A stretch of 64,000 nucleotides of DNA, from positions 1,240,001 to 1,304,000 of the forward strand of contig JAUFSD010000018.1 of NCBI GenBank assembly GCA_033030425.1, in the 5' to 3' direction. A model generated the notes under the pieces. That model was given only the letters and a program-made list of their open reading frames with translations. It was not told where the DNA came from and did no database searches. The position numbers and the translations under genes are program-made. This document shows, in pieces, positions 24,201 to 37,077 of the stretch (position 1 is the stretch's first letter; each line of letters opens with the position of its first letter). This DNA is from Verpa conica (taxonomy: Eukaryota; Ascomycota; Pezizomycetes; Pezizales; Morchellaceae).

Positions 24201-27200
24201 AAAGAGGCTGTGTCTTCCATAGCTTGCTGCTGATGTTTGCTAGGCTAAGTTCGGGAGATTATACTTACTACTTGCGGTATATCATCGCCAAGAGGATCTT
24301 CCAATTGGTTTGATATGGCTAGAAGCATTTTTAGCGAAGGTATGTAGGTGGCTTATGAGTGGCTCTATTAAATGAGCGATATGCTTATTGGCTCCTTGAT
24401 ATCATTTATCATTCCCCCACTTATCACTCCGTATCGGGAAAACAAACCTTTTATCCGGAGCGCCCACTTTTGAAATGAACCCGAGCTGCTCCTCTTGTGC
24501 AGAAAGTATCGGGGGTAGATCGCAAAGCCACAAAATCTGTCGGCTATCACAAGATGTCAAGCGAGTCCCTCAGCAAAGGCTCGGGGTGGGGTGCAGTTGT
24601 GTGAAGCACAGATTTACGAGGCCCGGCCCGTTCACCGCAGCTTGTTTCCTTCAGCCGCAAGGCGGCTGAGGAGGACTGTCTAGATTATATCGAGACCGAA
24701 CGATCGGGCCGCCAAAGAATAGGTGCTTTTTACGGAACAATAGAATCTCAACTTGACTTTTGTATGTATAAAAAAGGTTTTCAATAGACCTAGACTCTAG
24801 TACATACCTCTCCAGTGTTTATTTTGACATCAAACATGCGTAACTGGGGGGGGGGAGTTATACGCATAGCACTAATCTAATATGCATTTGCTTAATTCAC
24901 TCGGCGCACCGCCATTAGCACTGCCACCTGTGCATAGATTTCAATTTCCCTCAACGCTTAGAGAGTCATGTGACGCCAACTACCCCACACCTTCCAGGCG
25001 CAGTCTCACAAAAAAGCCTCCAATCACTTTTTTTAGCGCAATGTTTGTTGGCGCGAAAAAGCCACAGGATACCAATTACGTATTTCCATAATAACCTCAC
25101 TGGGGCTGAAGTCTAAGAGCACTATGCTTATGGATCAGTAGCTTGTAATTGCCACCACAACTGCGGGCCGCCAAAATTAGATGTAGTGGCAGCAGAGACG
25201 GCTACAAACACAATATCAGTGGGTGGAACAATATAAATGGTACAATCATAGTGGGTGCTTTAAAGAGATTGTTATTTAGCCCTAGTTTCGGTTTTGAGGA
25301 TTGATTTCTAGACGGATTTTAGTGTCATAGCTAACAGCACCAACTCTCATAGCTCGCTAGGAGACTGCTAGTCTCGGGATGTTTTCTCAAGAAATCCTCG
25401 AGTTCTACGGTGAAGCGACGGCAATGCCCCTCAAGTCAAGATACAATAATAATGTTACTCATCTGCCTATACCATCTGATATTGTTGAAAGATTATATCA
25501 TAAAGATACCTAGCAAGCTGGTAATTCTAATACCCCCTGATTATAGACCTCTGAGATCCAAAAGTAGTGTAGGGGTAGAGAACCCGTAGGTGGCCAAGAA
25601 TACTATTGTAGATGAGCAAAAATACCCGTATATTTACACTATCATGGCAAAAACGGAAGCCCCCTCATAATTTGATAATAAGAACTTGGAATATGACTAA
25701 ATAAAGAAGAAAGCGTTAATGACTGATAGGGGGCTCAGAAGTACATGTAGTTTATATCAATTACATCATGTAGCGATGTGAAGTATGTTGCTAGGCAAAC
25801 ATATTTTTCCTCACCCACAATACTGGTTGTGCCTAGAGTATATATATCAATGCGATAAGCACACGGTCATACAACGTCCAAAATTCCCTTCTTTAGCGGC
25901 CCGGCAAAAAAACAGGGGGGAAAACGGTAGATAGGTATATATAGGGTAGTTTCGCCAGTTAGAAGACCCCTGTTCAAGCCCCTTATACGAGTTTATACTC
26001 AAAACTACCGCCTATACCACTACCAATGATAGCTAGGACAATATCCCAACTTTCTCCTCTTATAGGGTTATAGCTGCAAGAATACTTGAAGTTCTTTCCA
26101 ACCGCCCAGTCACGCTTAGGTAATAGCCGAGACACTTCTAGTGCCATTATGAGCCACTTAGTTAATTGTTTATTCATAAATACATAGAGCCCTAAAGCTA
26201 TGAGCTACCTGATGACAGAGGTCAGTTCGTAATAGCGGCAGTGATATGAAGATAGGACGATATAGTCACCGGCCCAGTAGTAGGGTTACCGTTCAAATAA
26301 TATAAAACCTATACTACCTCCATACCCTGATCTTGGTAGCTAATAGCCTAAAAATACCTGCCAATGAGTTTTACAAACGCCAGTAATTAATCAATCCTCT
26401 ATAGTGTTTCAAAAGTATGGACAGTATCACCGCTAAGTTAATAGGTACTCAACGGGGGCCCCTTTGTTTAGTTCATTAAATACTTCTTTCCCTTAAATCA
26501 CCATAACATTTTGGCTAAACTTGAAACAATAGGGAGATAAGCGAGGCTTAGTCATAGCTAGTCTAGATACCTTACTCTGGTGATGCTGCCCGCCCCAAGT
26601 GGGGGCCAAAGGACCTGAGAAATGATAACCTTCTTAGTGGTCAGAAAGATCGTCTTCGCTGGGTACTTCACTTAAGTAATCTCCTTAATTAGTCATGTTG
26701 TAATTGATTAAGCTGCAATACTGTAACATTGGTTGTCTGGCACTTAGCGTCGAAACGAGACGTAAACTAAAGATAGAGTGTGGGTTCAGGAGAGCCCGGT
26801 CTCCCAGGCACTCCTATGCGCTGTCTCTATATACATGCGCTACACCATAGACCTCCAGAATCTTCTTACGCCCATACTATACCAATTTGATACCATATGC
26901 TCTAATATTTAGGATCATAGGGAATCAGAGTGATTTTCTGTGATGGGTTTTAGATGTTCTCGTTGTTTAGCTATAGATCATTAAGTATATATAAGCAACT
27001 GTTCAGCTATGATACTACATCACTAAAAACCACAAAATAATCAAGAAAAAGCAAGAATCCCTTGGGCCGTCAACGGTATTTGCCACAACCCCCCGAATTT
27101 CTAGCCTTGGCACCCAACTACTAGCCATAGCCCATTGTATTTATAATAATCATGGTTTAGAGAATGTAGTCTAAATGTTCTAGTATAATCCCTGTATCTA

Positions 27201-29045
27201 GAGATATTGTGGTTGGGGTATATCATTGAAAGACTAGTCTCAAACGATTGTGTGTGGCGGTTTAAGCGATAGTTCCCCAGCCCCCGTGTTATCTAAATCT
27301 TGAAGCACAAGCCCATAACGTACTCGTAGAGTAAATAAAGCCGCAAAAAACAACCTGAACTCTAAATCCTGTAATAGAACTTAAGTCTTTCCTTTATTCT
27401 ATCTTTTATGTCTCTCTAACTCTGCCTACCACATATCTTCTTCAGCTTCCTCACCCACACTTTTCGTATTTCGGGTTTGGTCCATGTGTCTTTGTGCTAG
27501 CTCTAGTATAGAACCTTTAAAAATAGGTCTTCTACGAATAATAAACCTGCCTAGGTTGTTATAGTGGGTTTATTACCAGTTTTCAACAGCATCTTTTCCC
27601 GGGGCCAAACCGTTGTTAGAGCTGCAGATCTGTAACCATAAAACTACCACTTTGAGCGCGCAATTTTGAAACTAGTAGCAACCATACTTTCCTATCTCCG
27701 CTAAATGCAGAGAATAAGTACTTTCATGACTTCTTTCCACAAAGTTGTAACTCAGGCGAGAGTAAGTGTTGACGTAAACATTTTCGCATTTAGATTGCTT
27801 GGCGGGCCCAAGTGTTCTGGGGTTCCTTGAATTCTAATATCCCGTTGACTTAAACTATTTGTGTATATTCTGGGTGAGAAACTTGGGTAATTGTAGATTT
27901 TCTAGGCGAAGTAAAGATCGGTTAAAGTAACAATATCGAGTGATATTCAATGATGCTACTAAAGATCGGGCCTCATCTAACATTTTGTGACCCATGCTAT
28001 AATTAGATAGAGCGAAATTCAGAGGGTCTTTCAGAAGCCTAAGATATTTAATTTTTATAATATATAAGCCATGCTGGGCTCGGTACGGGTTTAAACAGGA
28101 CCCTCCTATGGATCGACTGCTGCCGGCCGTACTCCAACAGAACCAATGGTACCACTCCTCATGGTGCTAGCTTAGCGGAATATACTGTGAATAGGGGCAT
28201 TAGATAATATTTAGGGAGCTAGTCGGATGAACCAACTGATAGCGCTGGACAGCATATAAAAAGAACCCTTACCAAGAACTGGGAATTTATGCTTACTATC
28301 GATACTGATATCTATTTATACATGGGAACGGCGCGAGCACAAAGAGTGTCGTATATATAGGGGAGAGGAACCGTAGCAAAAACACGGTGCTAGGAAAGAA
28401 TAATTATACAAGTAGTGATAAAAACGGCGGTGGTAGTTTTAGATAACGTATGGGAAGCAGGTGGATAGGGTGGATAGGGGGTAGAGAGAGGGGGAATAAG
28501 CGTTTTAGGGGGCTATATAGGTGTAGTATAGTGCAGCTCATTAAGCAAACCCTAGCGGTGATCCTTACGGGGCTGGGTCCTACCACGACATGCAGGAACA
28601 CCCGCAGAGCCGCATGACAGCGTCGATCAAATTAGTGCTAAGGCTCGCTTATTATTCCTCTCAGCCCCTGCAAGAGAATTACTAGCATCTGCCTTATAGA
28701 GGTCTCTACAATTGACTATTCGGCAAAGTTAACCAAATTTCGGCGTCAAGAATATCAGAGTTTTCTGGTGGTGGGGCGAATCGTAGAGGTGGGTCTCTAG
28801 GGTGGTATGTACTGCTATAGAGGCTGAATCGGGGCCTAGTACTAGGTTCGCTATTCCTAGTGGACTGAGATCTTATCACTCGCTACAGATCTTCATTTTC
28901 CTACATTGGAAATTCCTGAGGTACCTATCTGAAATACCAGCTATAAAGGACATTATTCTCCGGAAACGTGGCAAAGCCTTAATCCCTGGAAACATCTAGA
29001 AAGCTCCCACCCGTTTCTAGAATACGATACTTGCATACCCGCAGA
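21221..29045. other. Long gene-poor stretch
   Basis: About 7.8 kb with one weak candidate open frame (23556-23885). Minus-strand open frames at 21734-21931 and 22106-22348 could be exon fragments, but I found no convincing join. A GCCGCAAGGCGGC hairpin lies near 24654. The rest is AT-rich with many stops and no recognised repeat, RNA or element. Given the surrounding transposon load it may hold old, unrecognisable insertions. Confidence 0.45.
23556..23885 (-). CDS. Hypothetical short ORF
   Basis: A 109-codon frame with ordinary amino-acid composition, including YHVQVYSDHDRLESHL. No motif, signal peptide or neighbour supports a function. It could be the last exon of a decayed gene on the minus strand, and may not be expressed. 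Confidence 0.25.
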   Translation of the reverse strand: MYIDSCIRILKPLPVRIFTYHVQVYSDHDRLESHLFQIPLLATTSRKIMICVPAQANVAKASDINAFQLIELLYLQDFISRWKQPTTQHIESEKVFTVATQGVLAFTEY

Positions 29046-30758
29046 TCAACTACACGGAATTGGTTGATACCAGCTAAATACACATCTCGGATCGTATTTC
29101 TTCTTCAATTTTTTCAGTCTCGCCTGTCTCCAATCCTCATACCCATACATTGCTCCAAACCCCTCGGTCCCTTGTGCATAGTTCAGATATACCGATGGCC
29201 TCTTGAACCCACTACCAGCATGTAGAATAGCAGTGACGTTGTCGATCCACTTTTGTCCTGCGACATCCAGCGATGCATCCGGGTATGCCGCAGTCAGTAG
29301 ACTATCTGTTTCAGCAGATGCACCTAAATAGGAGATTAGGGTAGGGGGTGGTGGTTACGCTATATGTCTCTCTTCGCGATGCGGGTATGCAGTATCTTGC
29401 CCTGGGACAGCCTGGACAGCTTTCACCGAGTACGATTCAAAGAGCATGATAGTCGTAGTAGCGGTAGGATTTGCGGTGACAAAGTCGAGGAATGATCCAT
29501 AGGCTCTAAATATAGTAGGGATATCGTAGTGGGTCATGGATACGCCGGATGGGTTTCGGCGGTCACTTCCGCCACATGCAGTTCTTCCCCTGCCTAGAAG
29601 GCCGAGATTGTTCACGCCGTCCCATGGGACCATACCTTCGGTTCGAGAGAGGTAGGGGATATGGCCGAACGCAGCTTCGAGTTGGGAGATTGCTACTGCC
29701 TCGGGGGAAGAGGAGACAAAACTGAGACCAATTAGGGGCTGGAGATGTTAGCTGGATTAGAAGAGAGGGAGAGGGGAGGGAAAAGTAGACAGACCACGCC
29801 AGAAGATTGTGGGACAAAAACAACTAATGCGTTTGTTTCAGCGGGCTGCTGAAATTCATTCAGCGCGGTAAATATGGTCTCTATTTGATCCGGAGAGTAC
29901 ATAACGTTCGCGTTGTACTGTAGGCCTCCATTTGTCTGGTCATAAATCCTGTATACGGCCTCTGTGACAATCCCAAAGTTGTGGCCAGCACCCCGGAGGC
30001 CCCAGAATAGGTCCGGGTATGACGTACTGGAAACAGTTAGGAATTCCCCAGCGGCTGTGACGAGGCGGAGTGAGATGAGGTTGTCAAGCATGAGGCCGTG
30101 GAGGCCTTGCTTTCGCCCATGGCCGCCGCCGAGGGTGGCGCCGAGGAAGCCGACACAATCGCAGATTCCTGTAGCTGAGCAACATTGTTAATACAGAGGT
30201 CCGTCGAGGGAAGTATAAAAGAATACTAACAAGTTTCTTTCCCAGCAGCTTGTAAGGTAGCCATTACATTCCCAACTTTTACTCCGCCACCGACGGTCAT
30301 GGTGTTAGTTGAGGAGTCAATTATAATTTGTGTCAGTGTGGCAATATCGATCATAATAGCATCCTGGACATTATTTAACGTAGTGGTCCATCCGTGACGA
30401 CCATTCTGGGCGAGAATAGCTCGCCCTTTCCGCTTTGCGTATTTAACCTATAAAAATTAGGGGATAAAATATCTCAAGGGGAATCTCCCCCACATACAAT
30501 ATACGGAACATCATCTCCTGTGCCTACTCTAACAATCGCAGTAACGTTAGGATGAATCATTGCAGCATGTCTTTTCGTCAACTCAGCCCATAGAGTTGTA
30601 TTGTCGGTCGGTAGGATGATTGACGCCCCGGAGGAAAGATACGGTGCTAGCTCACTAGCGATGGCGTCCGATCGCTTGGAAAACTTATAACTAAGTTCAT
30701 CGGGGACTAACGCACTAACTGCTGTTGAAAGTGAGAAAAGAATATGAAGGATTCTCAT
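29046..30758 (-). CDS. Secreted FAD-linked oxidase, berberine-bridge type
   Basis: Exons 30758-30498, 30447-30231, 30174-29795, 29738-29359 and 29301-29046 join in frame to 497 aa, a normal length for the family; introns are 50-57 nt. A signal peptide is evident (MRILHILFSLSTAVSALV). The FAD domain shows GRHG near residue 103, whose His105 is the expected histidyl-FAD attachment site. TGICDCVGFLG has Cys164 at the position of the second, cysteinyl link in bicovalent members, followed by GGGHGRKQG. The C-terminal BBE domain ends with YLNYAQGTE, YGYEDWRQARL and KKKYDP. It probably oxidises a sugar or small alcohol/amine outside the cell or in the secretory path; the substrate cannot be read from the sequence. 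The donor of intron 3 is ambiguous (GTGGTC or GTCTGT, both in phase). No biosynthetic cluster genes adjoin it. Confidence 0.9.
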
Positions 30759-32682
30759 GGTGTGAGTGTATGCGGGGAAAGGACCTCGCTTTTAAGAGTA
30801 ACGGATACGTTCTAGATATAACCTTAACTGCTGGAAGAGCCCCCATAGAGAAATACCTAAAGTGACGGAATATGAGATAGGTAATCTGCCGCACGGCCTC
30901 ATCCTAGGATTCAACCGGGGTGTTCCTACTACCTAGTTGTTATATACTAAGACAGTCAATAAGTAGTAGGGCATGCAGGCTCCACAGGTGAATATGATTT
31001 GCACGCTATAGTCGGAGTCCCCACATTGCTGCTCTATATGCCGGTAGATATATCGGTGAAGAAAATAAGCTGAAGGCGGTGGTGGACCCTAGTGATAGAA
31101 CCCAGGCAGATAACAGGTATCTATAGCTAAGAGAATATGATTCGAATGACCCTTGCCCTAATCATGCCTTATACTCGTTGCAAATTAGGCCCCTGCATTC
31201 GGTTAACCCTGCAACGTATATGAAAATGCCTTTAGAAACAGCTACGTGTTAATCGAAACCACTAATTGAGAACCACTGCAGCATGCACGAACAAGCACAT
31301 GCGTTTAGCCTGGGGTGTTCGAATACTCAGTTGATAGGAGATCAGAATCCTTAACTTGATCCACTGCTCCTAGATTGACACTCCACATGGCTGCCGGATG
31401 CTTAGCCAATTAGAATAATAAGGGATATAGGTGCGCCAACATTAATCAACTCTTATAAATAACTACTGATGAGAAAATGCCGACTCTGCTATTATTTATT
31501 CCATGTTTCCAAGGCTATAATATACTACTTAATGACCTACTGCAGCGCCTAGCTAGAAAAGTAAGGTTAGAGCCAGGGGTGCAAATATCCAGCGGGGTAG
31601 GGCTGCAGCCGGGAACACGCGTAATATTTCTAGCTAAGGAAACAGCAACACTACGATAGATCTTGCCTAGAAAGTGCATTGAGCTGTGGGGATGTGTACG
31701 AGACATGTTGCGCGATTTTCAAAGTGATATATATTTGAGGGGTCCGTGTCTATTATCAATATTTTCAAGTGGGTTAATATCTACTATGTAGATATGTCTG
31801 TATTTGAACATTAGTAAGCCAGCCACAGTATGTAGGCTGCTGAAATTTCTATCAAGGCACGTCGGAAAATCCAGGTAGAGAATTTTACCGGCGATATACC
31901 CCGATTAAAGTTGCGCTATCGCCAAAGGCCTTGAACATGCATTCCTTTACTTTCTAGCATGGGCGGGTTGTGTTGGCCTCATGCAAGTCGGGCCCATTAA
32001 ATGAAGCTTGTTCTACCGACTTGCTCAACAAACCCTTGTTAAGACACCTCAGAGGTAAGGTGCAGAGTAACCCTAACCCTGTGGTGCTAGTTGAGGAGAG
32101 TGATCCTTGACGCCACGTGATATGGCTGGGACCAGCGGTAATTTGGCGTCACATATACGGAGACCCCTGCTACATAAGCCACTCCCTGAGAGGGCTTGAC
32201 TTCTACCCCCGGGTCGCAAGCTAATATAATTAGTGTTACACCCAAATTTGGAAGGAGAAGGAATCCCCATTTAACTTAAATAGTAGTTTATATAATCAAG
32301 ACTTTCAATCCTAGAGAAGCCCGTCACCATCCTCTCACCCAGTGTTATACCTTCTGGAACACAGTCCCGGGATTTCATCTTTGGGTGTATTAAATTCAAG
32401 TTAGTCGGTATAACTCTAAAAAACATAGAATACACATCGCATATAGTATTTTGGCATTTGTACGATCTTTCCCATTCAGCACCTTGAGGAAAGTGATTTA
32501 TATATGACTGGGAGAGGAACTTCTATCTGGGATACATATAGTACGTAGGTTGCGGAATAGTACGGCTGAATATAGAGGATAGTATCGAAGCGATCATAAG
32601 CAGGAATAGTATTGAGAGACCCATAGGGGTATAAATACGCCTGCCCAAGCCAGATAGTTCTTCGATAAACCCAACCAGTTAG
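30759..32682. other. Intergenic
   Basis: Promoter side of the oxidase, then AT-rich sequence without coding motifs. A telomere-like AACCCTAACCCT tract lies at 32069-32081. Confidence 0.5.
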
Positions 32683-32754
32683 CCCCTGCAAAGAAAAGAC
32701 GCTGAGTCAAGTTTTAACGAGATAGATTCTAACCATAACTATCATATCAGCATT

Positions 32755-34475
32755 ATGTTGCGGATAGTAGGAATTAAGGAGGTTCAGAGGCCTCACTTTA
32801 AAGATAGGATGAAAGCTCAGGACCTGGAAGGTAGGTTTCTATGTGGCATGCATGTTTTATTTGACACTAACAAATCTGACAAATAAAGAAAGGGGCAAAG
32901 TCTTAGCCTGGCTCTCAGACTTAGACCTTAATGAAGACCATGAAAGAAATTTTGCCAAGAGACATGTTGGTACGGGAAACTGGCTGGTGGTGTCTGCACC
33001 ATTCAAAGAGTGGCTTGAGGCAAAAAAGTCTTGCTTATTGTGGTGTTACGGAAATCGTAGGTCTCCCTGCTGATTTTTCTTTATGTGAGTTTGTGGCTAA
33101 GTTTACAGCAGCTGGGGTAGGAAAGACCGTTTTAACGTAAGATAAACTCAACCCATTATTACTTAGACTCTATAATGATAACTTTTTTTTAAATAGATCT
33201 ATTGCGGTGGAGGAAATTGTGGCTAGGTTTGATGGCGATGATCGTATCGGCGTTGCTTTCATCTACTTCAGTTATGAAAATCGGGGCTCACAAACACCGA
33301 CTAAGATTCTTTCGAATTTGATCAAACAAATGTGCCGCCAGCGGAAAGAACTACCTACAAAGGTTAAAAACCTGTATAAGCAATGCTTCCGGGATGCCGA
33401 TCCCCCAAATCTATTGTTACTTCAAGAAGTATTCCTGGATCTTTCAAAAAACCTGGATCAGGTCTATATTGTTTTAGACGCAATGGACGAATGCAACCTG
33501 GAAGATCGAAAGAAACTTCTCCCTTATCTTGTGGGGCTTTCTCGCTTGAGTTCGGGTAGGTTCAAAATCTTTGTTACGAGTCGTAGGGAGACAGATATCG
33601 AACGCTCGTTTACATCACACGGTTTGAAGACCCTGAAAATCGAAGCCAAAGAGGTAGATACAGATATTGCTACCTTCGTTCATCATCAAATTCAGCATAT
33701 TGAGGAGGAAAGCCTTTGTGTCATTGATGAAGAGCTTAAGGGGATGATTGAGGAGGAACTCGTTTCGAATTCTGGTGGAATGTAAGTTAGACAACAGGCA
33801 CCCCCTTTCAAGCCACAAGTTAATAATATTTTTTAATACAGGTTTTTATGGGTCCAATGCCAGCTGAATGAAATTTGCCAGCAGCCAAGTACAGATGATA
33901 TTAGGGGTGTCCTGCATTTACTTCCATTTGATATAAACGAAACATACATGCAGATCCTCAGAAGAATCGACAAGCAAGTCCCAGCTATGCGGAATCTTGC
34001 AGTACACGTCTTGATGTGGGTATTCATGGCAGCTAGACCTCTCACAACCAAGGAGCTATGTGAAGCTGCTGCTATTAGACCTACGTTGGGGTGGCTGGAG
34101 GACCTGGTGCCATATACCATTAAAGCTATTCTCGACTCTTGTGCGAATTTCATCACTGTCGAGGGAGACATCGTTTACACAGCTCATCACACCGTAAAGA
34201 CTTTCTTTGCTTCCCCTTACCCGGAAATGACAGCTACGGATCAAATCATTTTCCAAAGGTATCGATTGTCTGAAGAGGAATCCCACTGTGCGCTTGCAAA
34301 ATCATGCCTCCAGTATCTTCTTTGCGCCAACTTTGAATACCAACGTGAAGCACCTATTTTTGCGGACTACGCCTATCAATACTGGAATTCACACACCCAG
34401 AGAATATACCCTTTACCAGACTGCTTGAGTGTGATGGTGGAAGAGTTTAAATTGAGGAGAGAGAGCCTGGCGTAA
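32755..34475 (+). CDS. Short NACHT (STAND NTPase) protein, NLR-like
   Basis: Exons 32755-32830, 32889-33056, 33109-33136, 33197-33781 and 33842-34475 join in frame to 496 aa; introns are 52-60 nt. The usual fungal pre-P-loop block (HVGTGNWLV...FKEWL...LLWCYGNP) leads into Walker A GNPAGVGKT (residues 80-88, split by an intron). Walker B is YIVLDAMDEC (Asp near 185), and the sensor-like FVTSRRE lies near 217-223. The winged-helix-like part around SGGMFLWVQCQL and HHTVKTFF completes the NACHT module. No ankyrin, WD40 or TPR repeats follow, and no recognised N-terminal effector domain precedes it. The frame stays open upstream to about 32683, so an earlier exon could add an N-terminal domain. 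It may be a minimal or truncated NLR; ATP-binding residues are intact. Confidence 0.85.
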
Positions 34476-34992
34476 CAATATCTTACTTACTAGCTAGGTA
34501 GCGGTGGTGTTTACCCAGAGAGAGTGGGTATTTTCATATTAGTACAGGAGAAGCTCGCTATAAGAATACGGTCCGGACCAGGATGTTATATTCCTATAGC
34601 CTATTTGTGTTGTAGATGCTTCCTAATAAGGATAGCTGATAGGTGGTTTCATATATGAGTCACGTGTTTTTTCCTATTTGCTAGGTTTGAGGATCCAGGT
34701 AAAAGGCATACCATATGAGGGTTTAGGGTTTTCTCTTTTGGAGCATATATCGATAGATCTCTCTATCTCTTTTAGACAATCAATTCAGCAGGTTATTACC
34801 ACAATTTGTTCTTACAGAAAGACCGAGTGATATTCCATGTCTCGTGACTCCAAACAAAAAAAAACCACCGTTCTCGCTATATTTTCCCCCATAGACCCCA
34901 CTATGCCTTCCACTATATACAATAATATGCTTTCTACCTAATTAGACTTTCCTGCCTCGCCAGCTACTGGTGTTTTAAAGAATAAAATAATT

Positions 34993-35428
34993 TTACGTTG
35001 CACTTGGTCTCCTAAAACCCAAGTTTTTTGGCTTCCACCTAGTCAGGTATAGAAGAACTTCGGTGGAGCTTTCTTTTTGTTGGCTTTCAAAAAGATGGAA
35101 GGTTTCAAACGCTTCCATAGCTTCTTTTAAGTTGATTTCTTTCGCAGTACTTTCCAAATTGTCCTCTTCAGGTTCAGCGGTTGGGGGTAGAAAAGAGTCG
35201 AGGATCTGGCTCTATTTCCATATTAGAAAAACAGAAAAGATAGGAGTGAGGGTATGGGTTACTTCTAAAATATCGGGTGAATCTACTATGATTTCTCGTT
35301 CAGGGTTAAGAAATTCATCAATATCCATCGGCTCTTTAATGAAATCCACATTTTTCAGTATATCAATGGAGCTACGACACTCGACCCATGTATCTTCAGG
35401 TTTACTGCTCATTTCAAAGGGGACAGCG
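34993..35428 (-). pseudogene. C-terminal tail of Tigger/pogo-like transposase
   Basis: The open frame from 35412 reads MDIDEFLNPEREIIVDSPD. After a likely 51-nt intron (GTAACC donor, GAAATAG acceptor) it continues with a KEAMEAFETFHLFESQQ block and stops at 34993. The DEFxNP motif followed by an acidic stretch and a helical LxxFxxQQ block is typical of the C-terminal end of fungal Tigger/pogo transposases. It cannot work without the missing core. Confidence 0.65.
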
Positions 35429-35692
35429 TGAGGGCAGCGTAACCACAGGATACACCAAGGGTTTTGGAAGTAGCACAGTGGGTTCAGCGATGTAGCAGAG
35501 AGGCAGCGATCGCAAAGCGATGTAGCAGCAGAGAGGTAGCGAGGAAAGAAGATTGTATTGAATATAACTAAAGAAACGTTGCGTAAAGAGAAGAAAACTA
35601 TTACAGTTCGGGGCGAAGCCCCTCCTTTTATACCCGAAATCCTTTTTCCACAATGCCTTTGTCCTTTGCGTATGAGTCAACCCTGTAACTCA
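35429..35692 (-). mobile_element. Solo-LTR-like insertion
   Basis: On the minus strand the block starts TGAGTTACAGG and ends GGTTACGCTGCCCTCA, about 264 bp. It contains a TATA-like GGTATAAAAGG, then TTCTCTTTACGCAAC and TATTCAATAC, the same order of motifs as the LTR-like block at 42752-43019. It interrupts the transposase between its middle piece and tail. No clear 5-bp target duplication is visible, so the boundaries are approximate. Direct GCGATGTAGCAG repeats lie inside. Confidence 0.5.
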
Positions 35693-35895
35693 TCCTATCC
35701 CCTGTCCTCCCTGATCACTCCGTGAAAGTCCAGATCAAAATTATCTTCAATAGGTGATGGAACTGGCCCCATAAACTTGATATCACTTTTTATAAAACAA
35801 TTAAAAATTTTAGAAGGTTTAACATCAAGATTCCACGCCTCCACCCCCCACCGAGTTGCTTGAAGCACATTTGACTGAGGAAGTTCTTCATCAGG
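35693..35895 (-). pseudogene. Middle piece of Tigger/pogo-like transposase
   Basis: Reads in one frame through VLQATRWGVEAWN, KIFNCFIKSDI and an acidic stretch. This resembles the conserved region after the catalytic core (AWxxVxxxTIxNCFxK) of fungal Tigger-type transposases. It is cut off on one side by the LTR-like block and on the other by non-homologous sequence. Confidence 0.6.
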
Positions 35896-36084
35896 TGTAA
35901 CGGACCTATATGGCCGCTACATGCTTAAAGAGTTGTTCTAGTACCAGTGAGCGGTAGAGTTGTTAGTACCTGTAGTAGTGGTTAGCTACCAGCTGCAAGA
36001 GTTAACTACAACACCGCTACTAGGCAGTAGGATTACCCAATTAGAGGATTAGGCTGACAAGTCTATGTCTGCTAATTTCTAATA

Positions 36085-36489
36085 CAGTCTCCGGCAAGAA
36101 AAATCGAGAAACCAGGGTTGGTGAGCAGGGGCCCTACAGCCAGTAAAATTGCTAGAATCTTTGCCACAATACTGAAAAGCCAATAGAAACCCTAAATTTG
36201 AATCTCACATTTCTCGATCTTTGTTGCCGGAAGCTGTAGCCAGCTATAGCCAAAAATAATAACATCGGCGATCCTCAGACCTCTATGCATAATGCATCGG
36301 CAGAAGCTGATTTCAATTATGCCTGGGTATCTCGGACAACTTCATCCATACAGCTTCCGGCAACAAAGATCGAGAAACGTGGAGTTCGAATTTAGGGTTT
36401 CTATTTGCTTTTCAGTATTGTGGCAAAGATTATAGCAATTGTACTGGCTGTTGGGCCCCTGGTTTCTCGATCTTTCTTGCCGGAGACTG
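36085..36489. mobile_element. Head-to-head MITE pair forming a palindrome
   Basis: Two copies of a roughly 140-150-bp MITE (36085 to about 36236, and about 36350-36489) lie in inverted orientation with about 110 bp between them. Each copy has one end CAGTCTCCGGCAAGAAA and the other CAGCTTCCGGCAACAAAG, and both outer and inner ends abut TA. The outer TA duplication is at 36083-36084 and 36490-36491. The pair interrupts the transposase just after its DTYN motif. It belongs to the family of the element at 9911-10131. Confidence 0.85.
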
Positions 36490-36492
36490 TAT

Positions 36493-37077
36493 TGTACGTA
36501 TCTTGAAGATCATATTGCGAGAGTGTTAAGCGTATTCCCTCCATTTCCTGTTGTCCAGCCTCGACTTCTACACTACCTGACTCTCCGTGAAACCTAAACT
36601 CCTTGATTCCATGTCGAGTCTTCCACGCTGCAAGCCAGCCATCCGAGAATTTCAGTAAACTCTCCCCTATAACTCTTAGATATGTACCTGTAGCGTATGT
36701 ATGATACTTATCAGGATAAAGTGTAGGGGAAAAAAAACCGCCTTCTCCTTTAGAATTAGTCCTCACACAGGGACTCGCTTCTGAACACTCTTGTGCCACA
36801 TAAATGGAGCCTCATCTAAATTTGGATAGTCAGGCTCTCGGTGTTTCTTTTGCTGTGGATGTGCTAGCTGTTGACCTAAGTGATCAGAGGACCGCTTCAG
36901 GGTTTTGCTAATTGTAGACTGCGAGTTTACTTTATTGCTGTGTGTATCGGCAAACCACTTTTGGATCGATTGCCATTTTGGACGGAACCCATTTTTTTCA
37001 CTCTCAGTGTTTACCCACTCACATAGTTCCTTTTGCTCGGCATCAGTGAAAGCATTTCTCGGCGCTGTATTATCCAT
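36493..37077 (-). pseudogene. N-terminal part of Tigger/pogo-like transposase
   Basis: The likely start is the ATG at 37077 (MDNTAPRNAFT). The helix-turn-helix block (AEQKELCEWV ... STISKTLK) is followed by YPNLDEAPFMWHKS and KRVPV. A TGA then interrupts the frame before GLILKEKA, and a run of eight T shifts it. It resumes with FSDGWLAAWKTRHGI, EFRFHGESGSVEVE and YDLQDTYN. That order is the usual one before the first catalytic Asp (YNMDE) in Tigger/pogo transposases. The copy ends at the MITE pair. Confidence 0.8.

Noticed and set aside
24645..24680. GCCGCAAGGCGGC hairpin as terminator or RNA
   Set aside because: Isolated short hairpin with no adjoining gene; eukaryotic genome, so no rho-independent terminator is expected.
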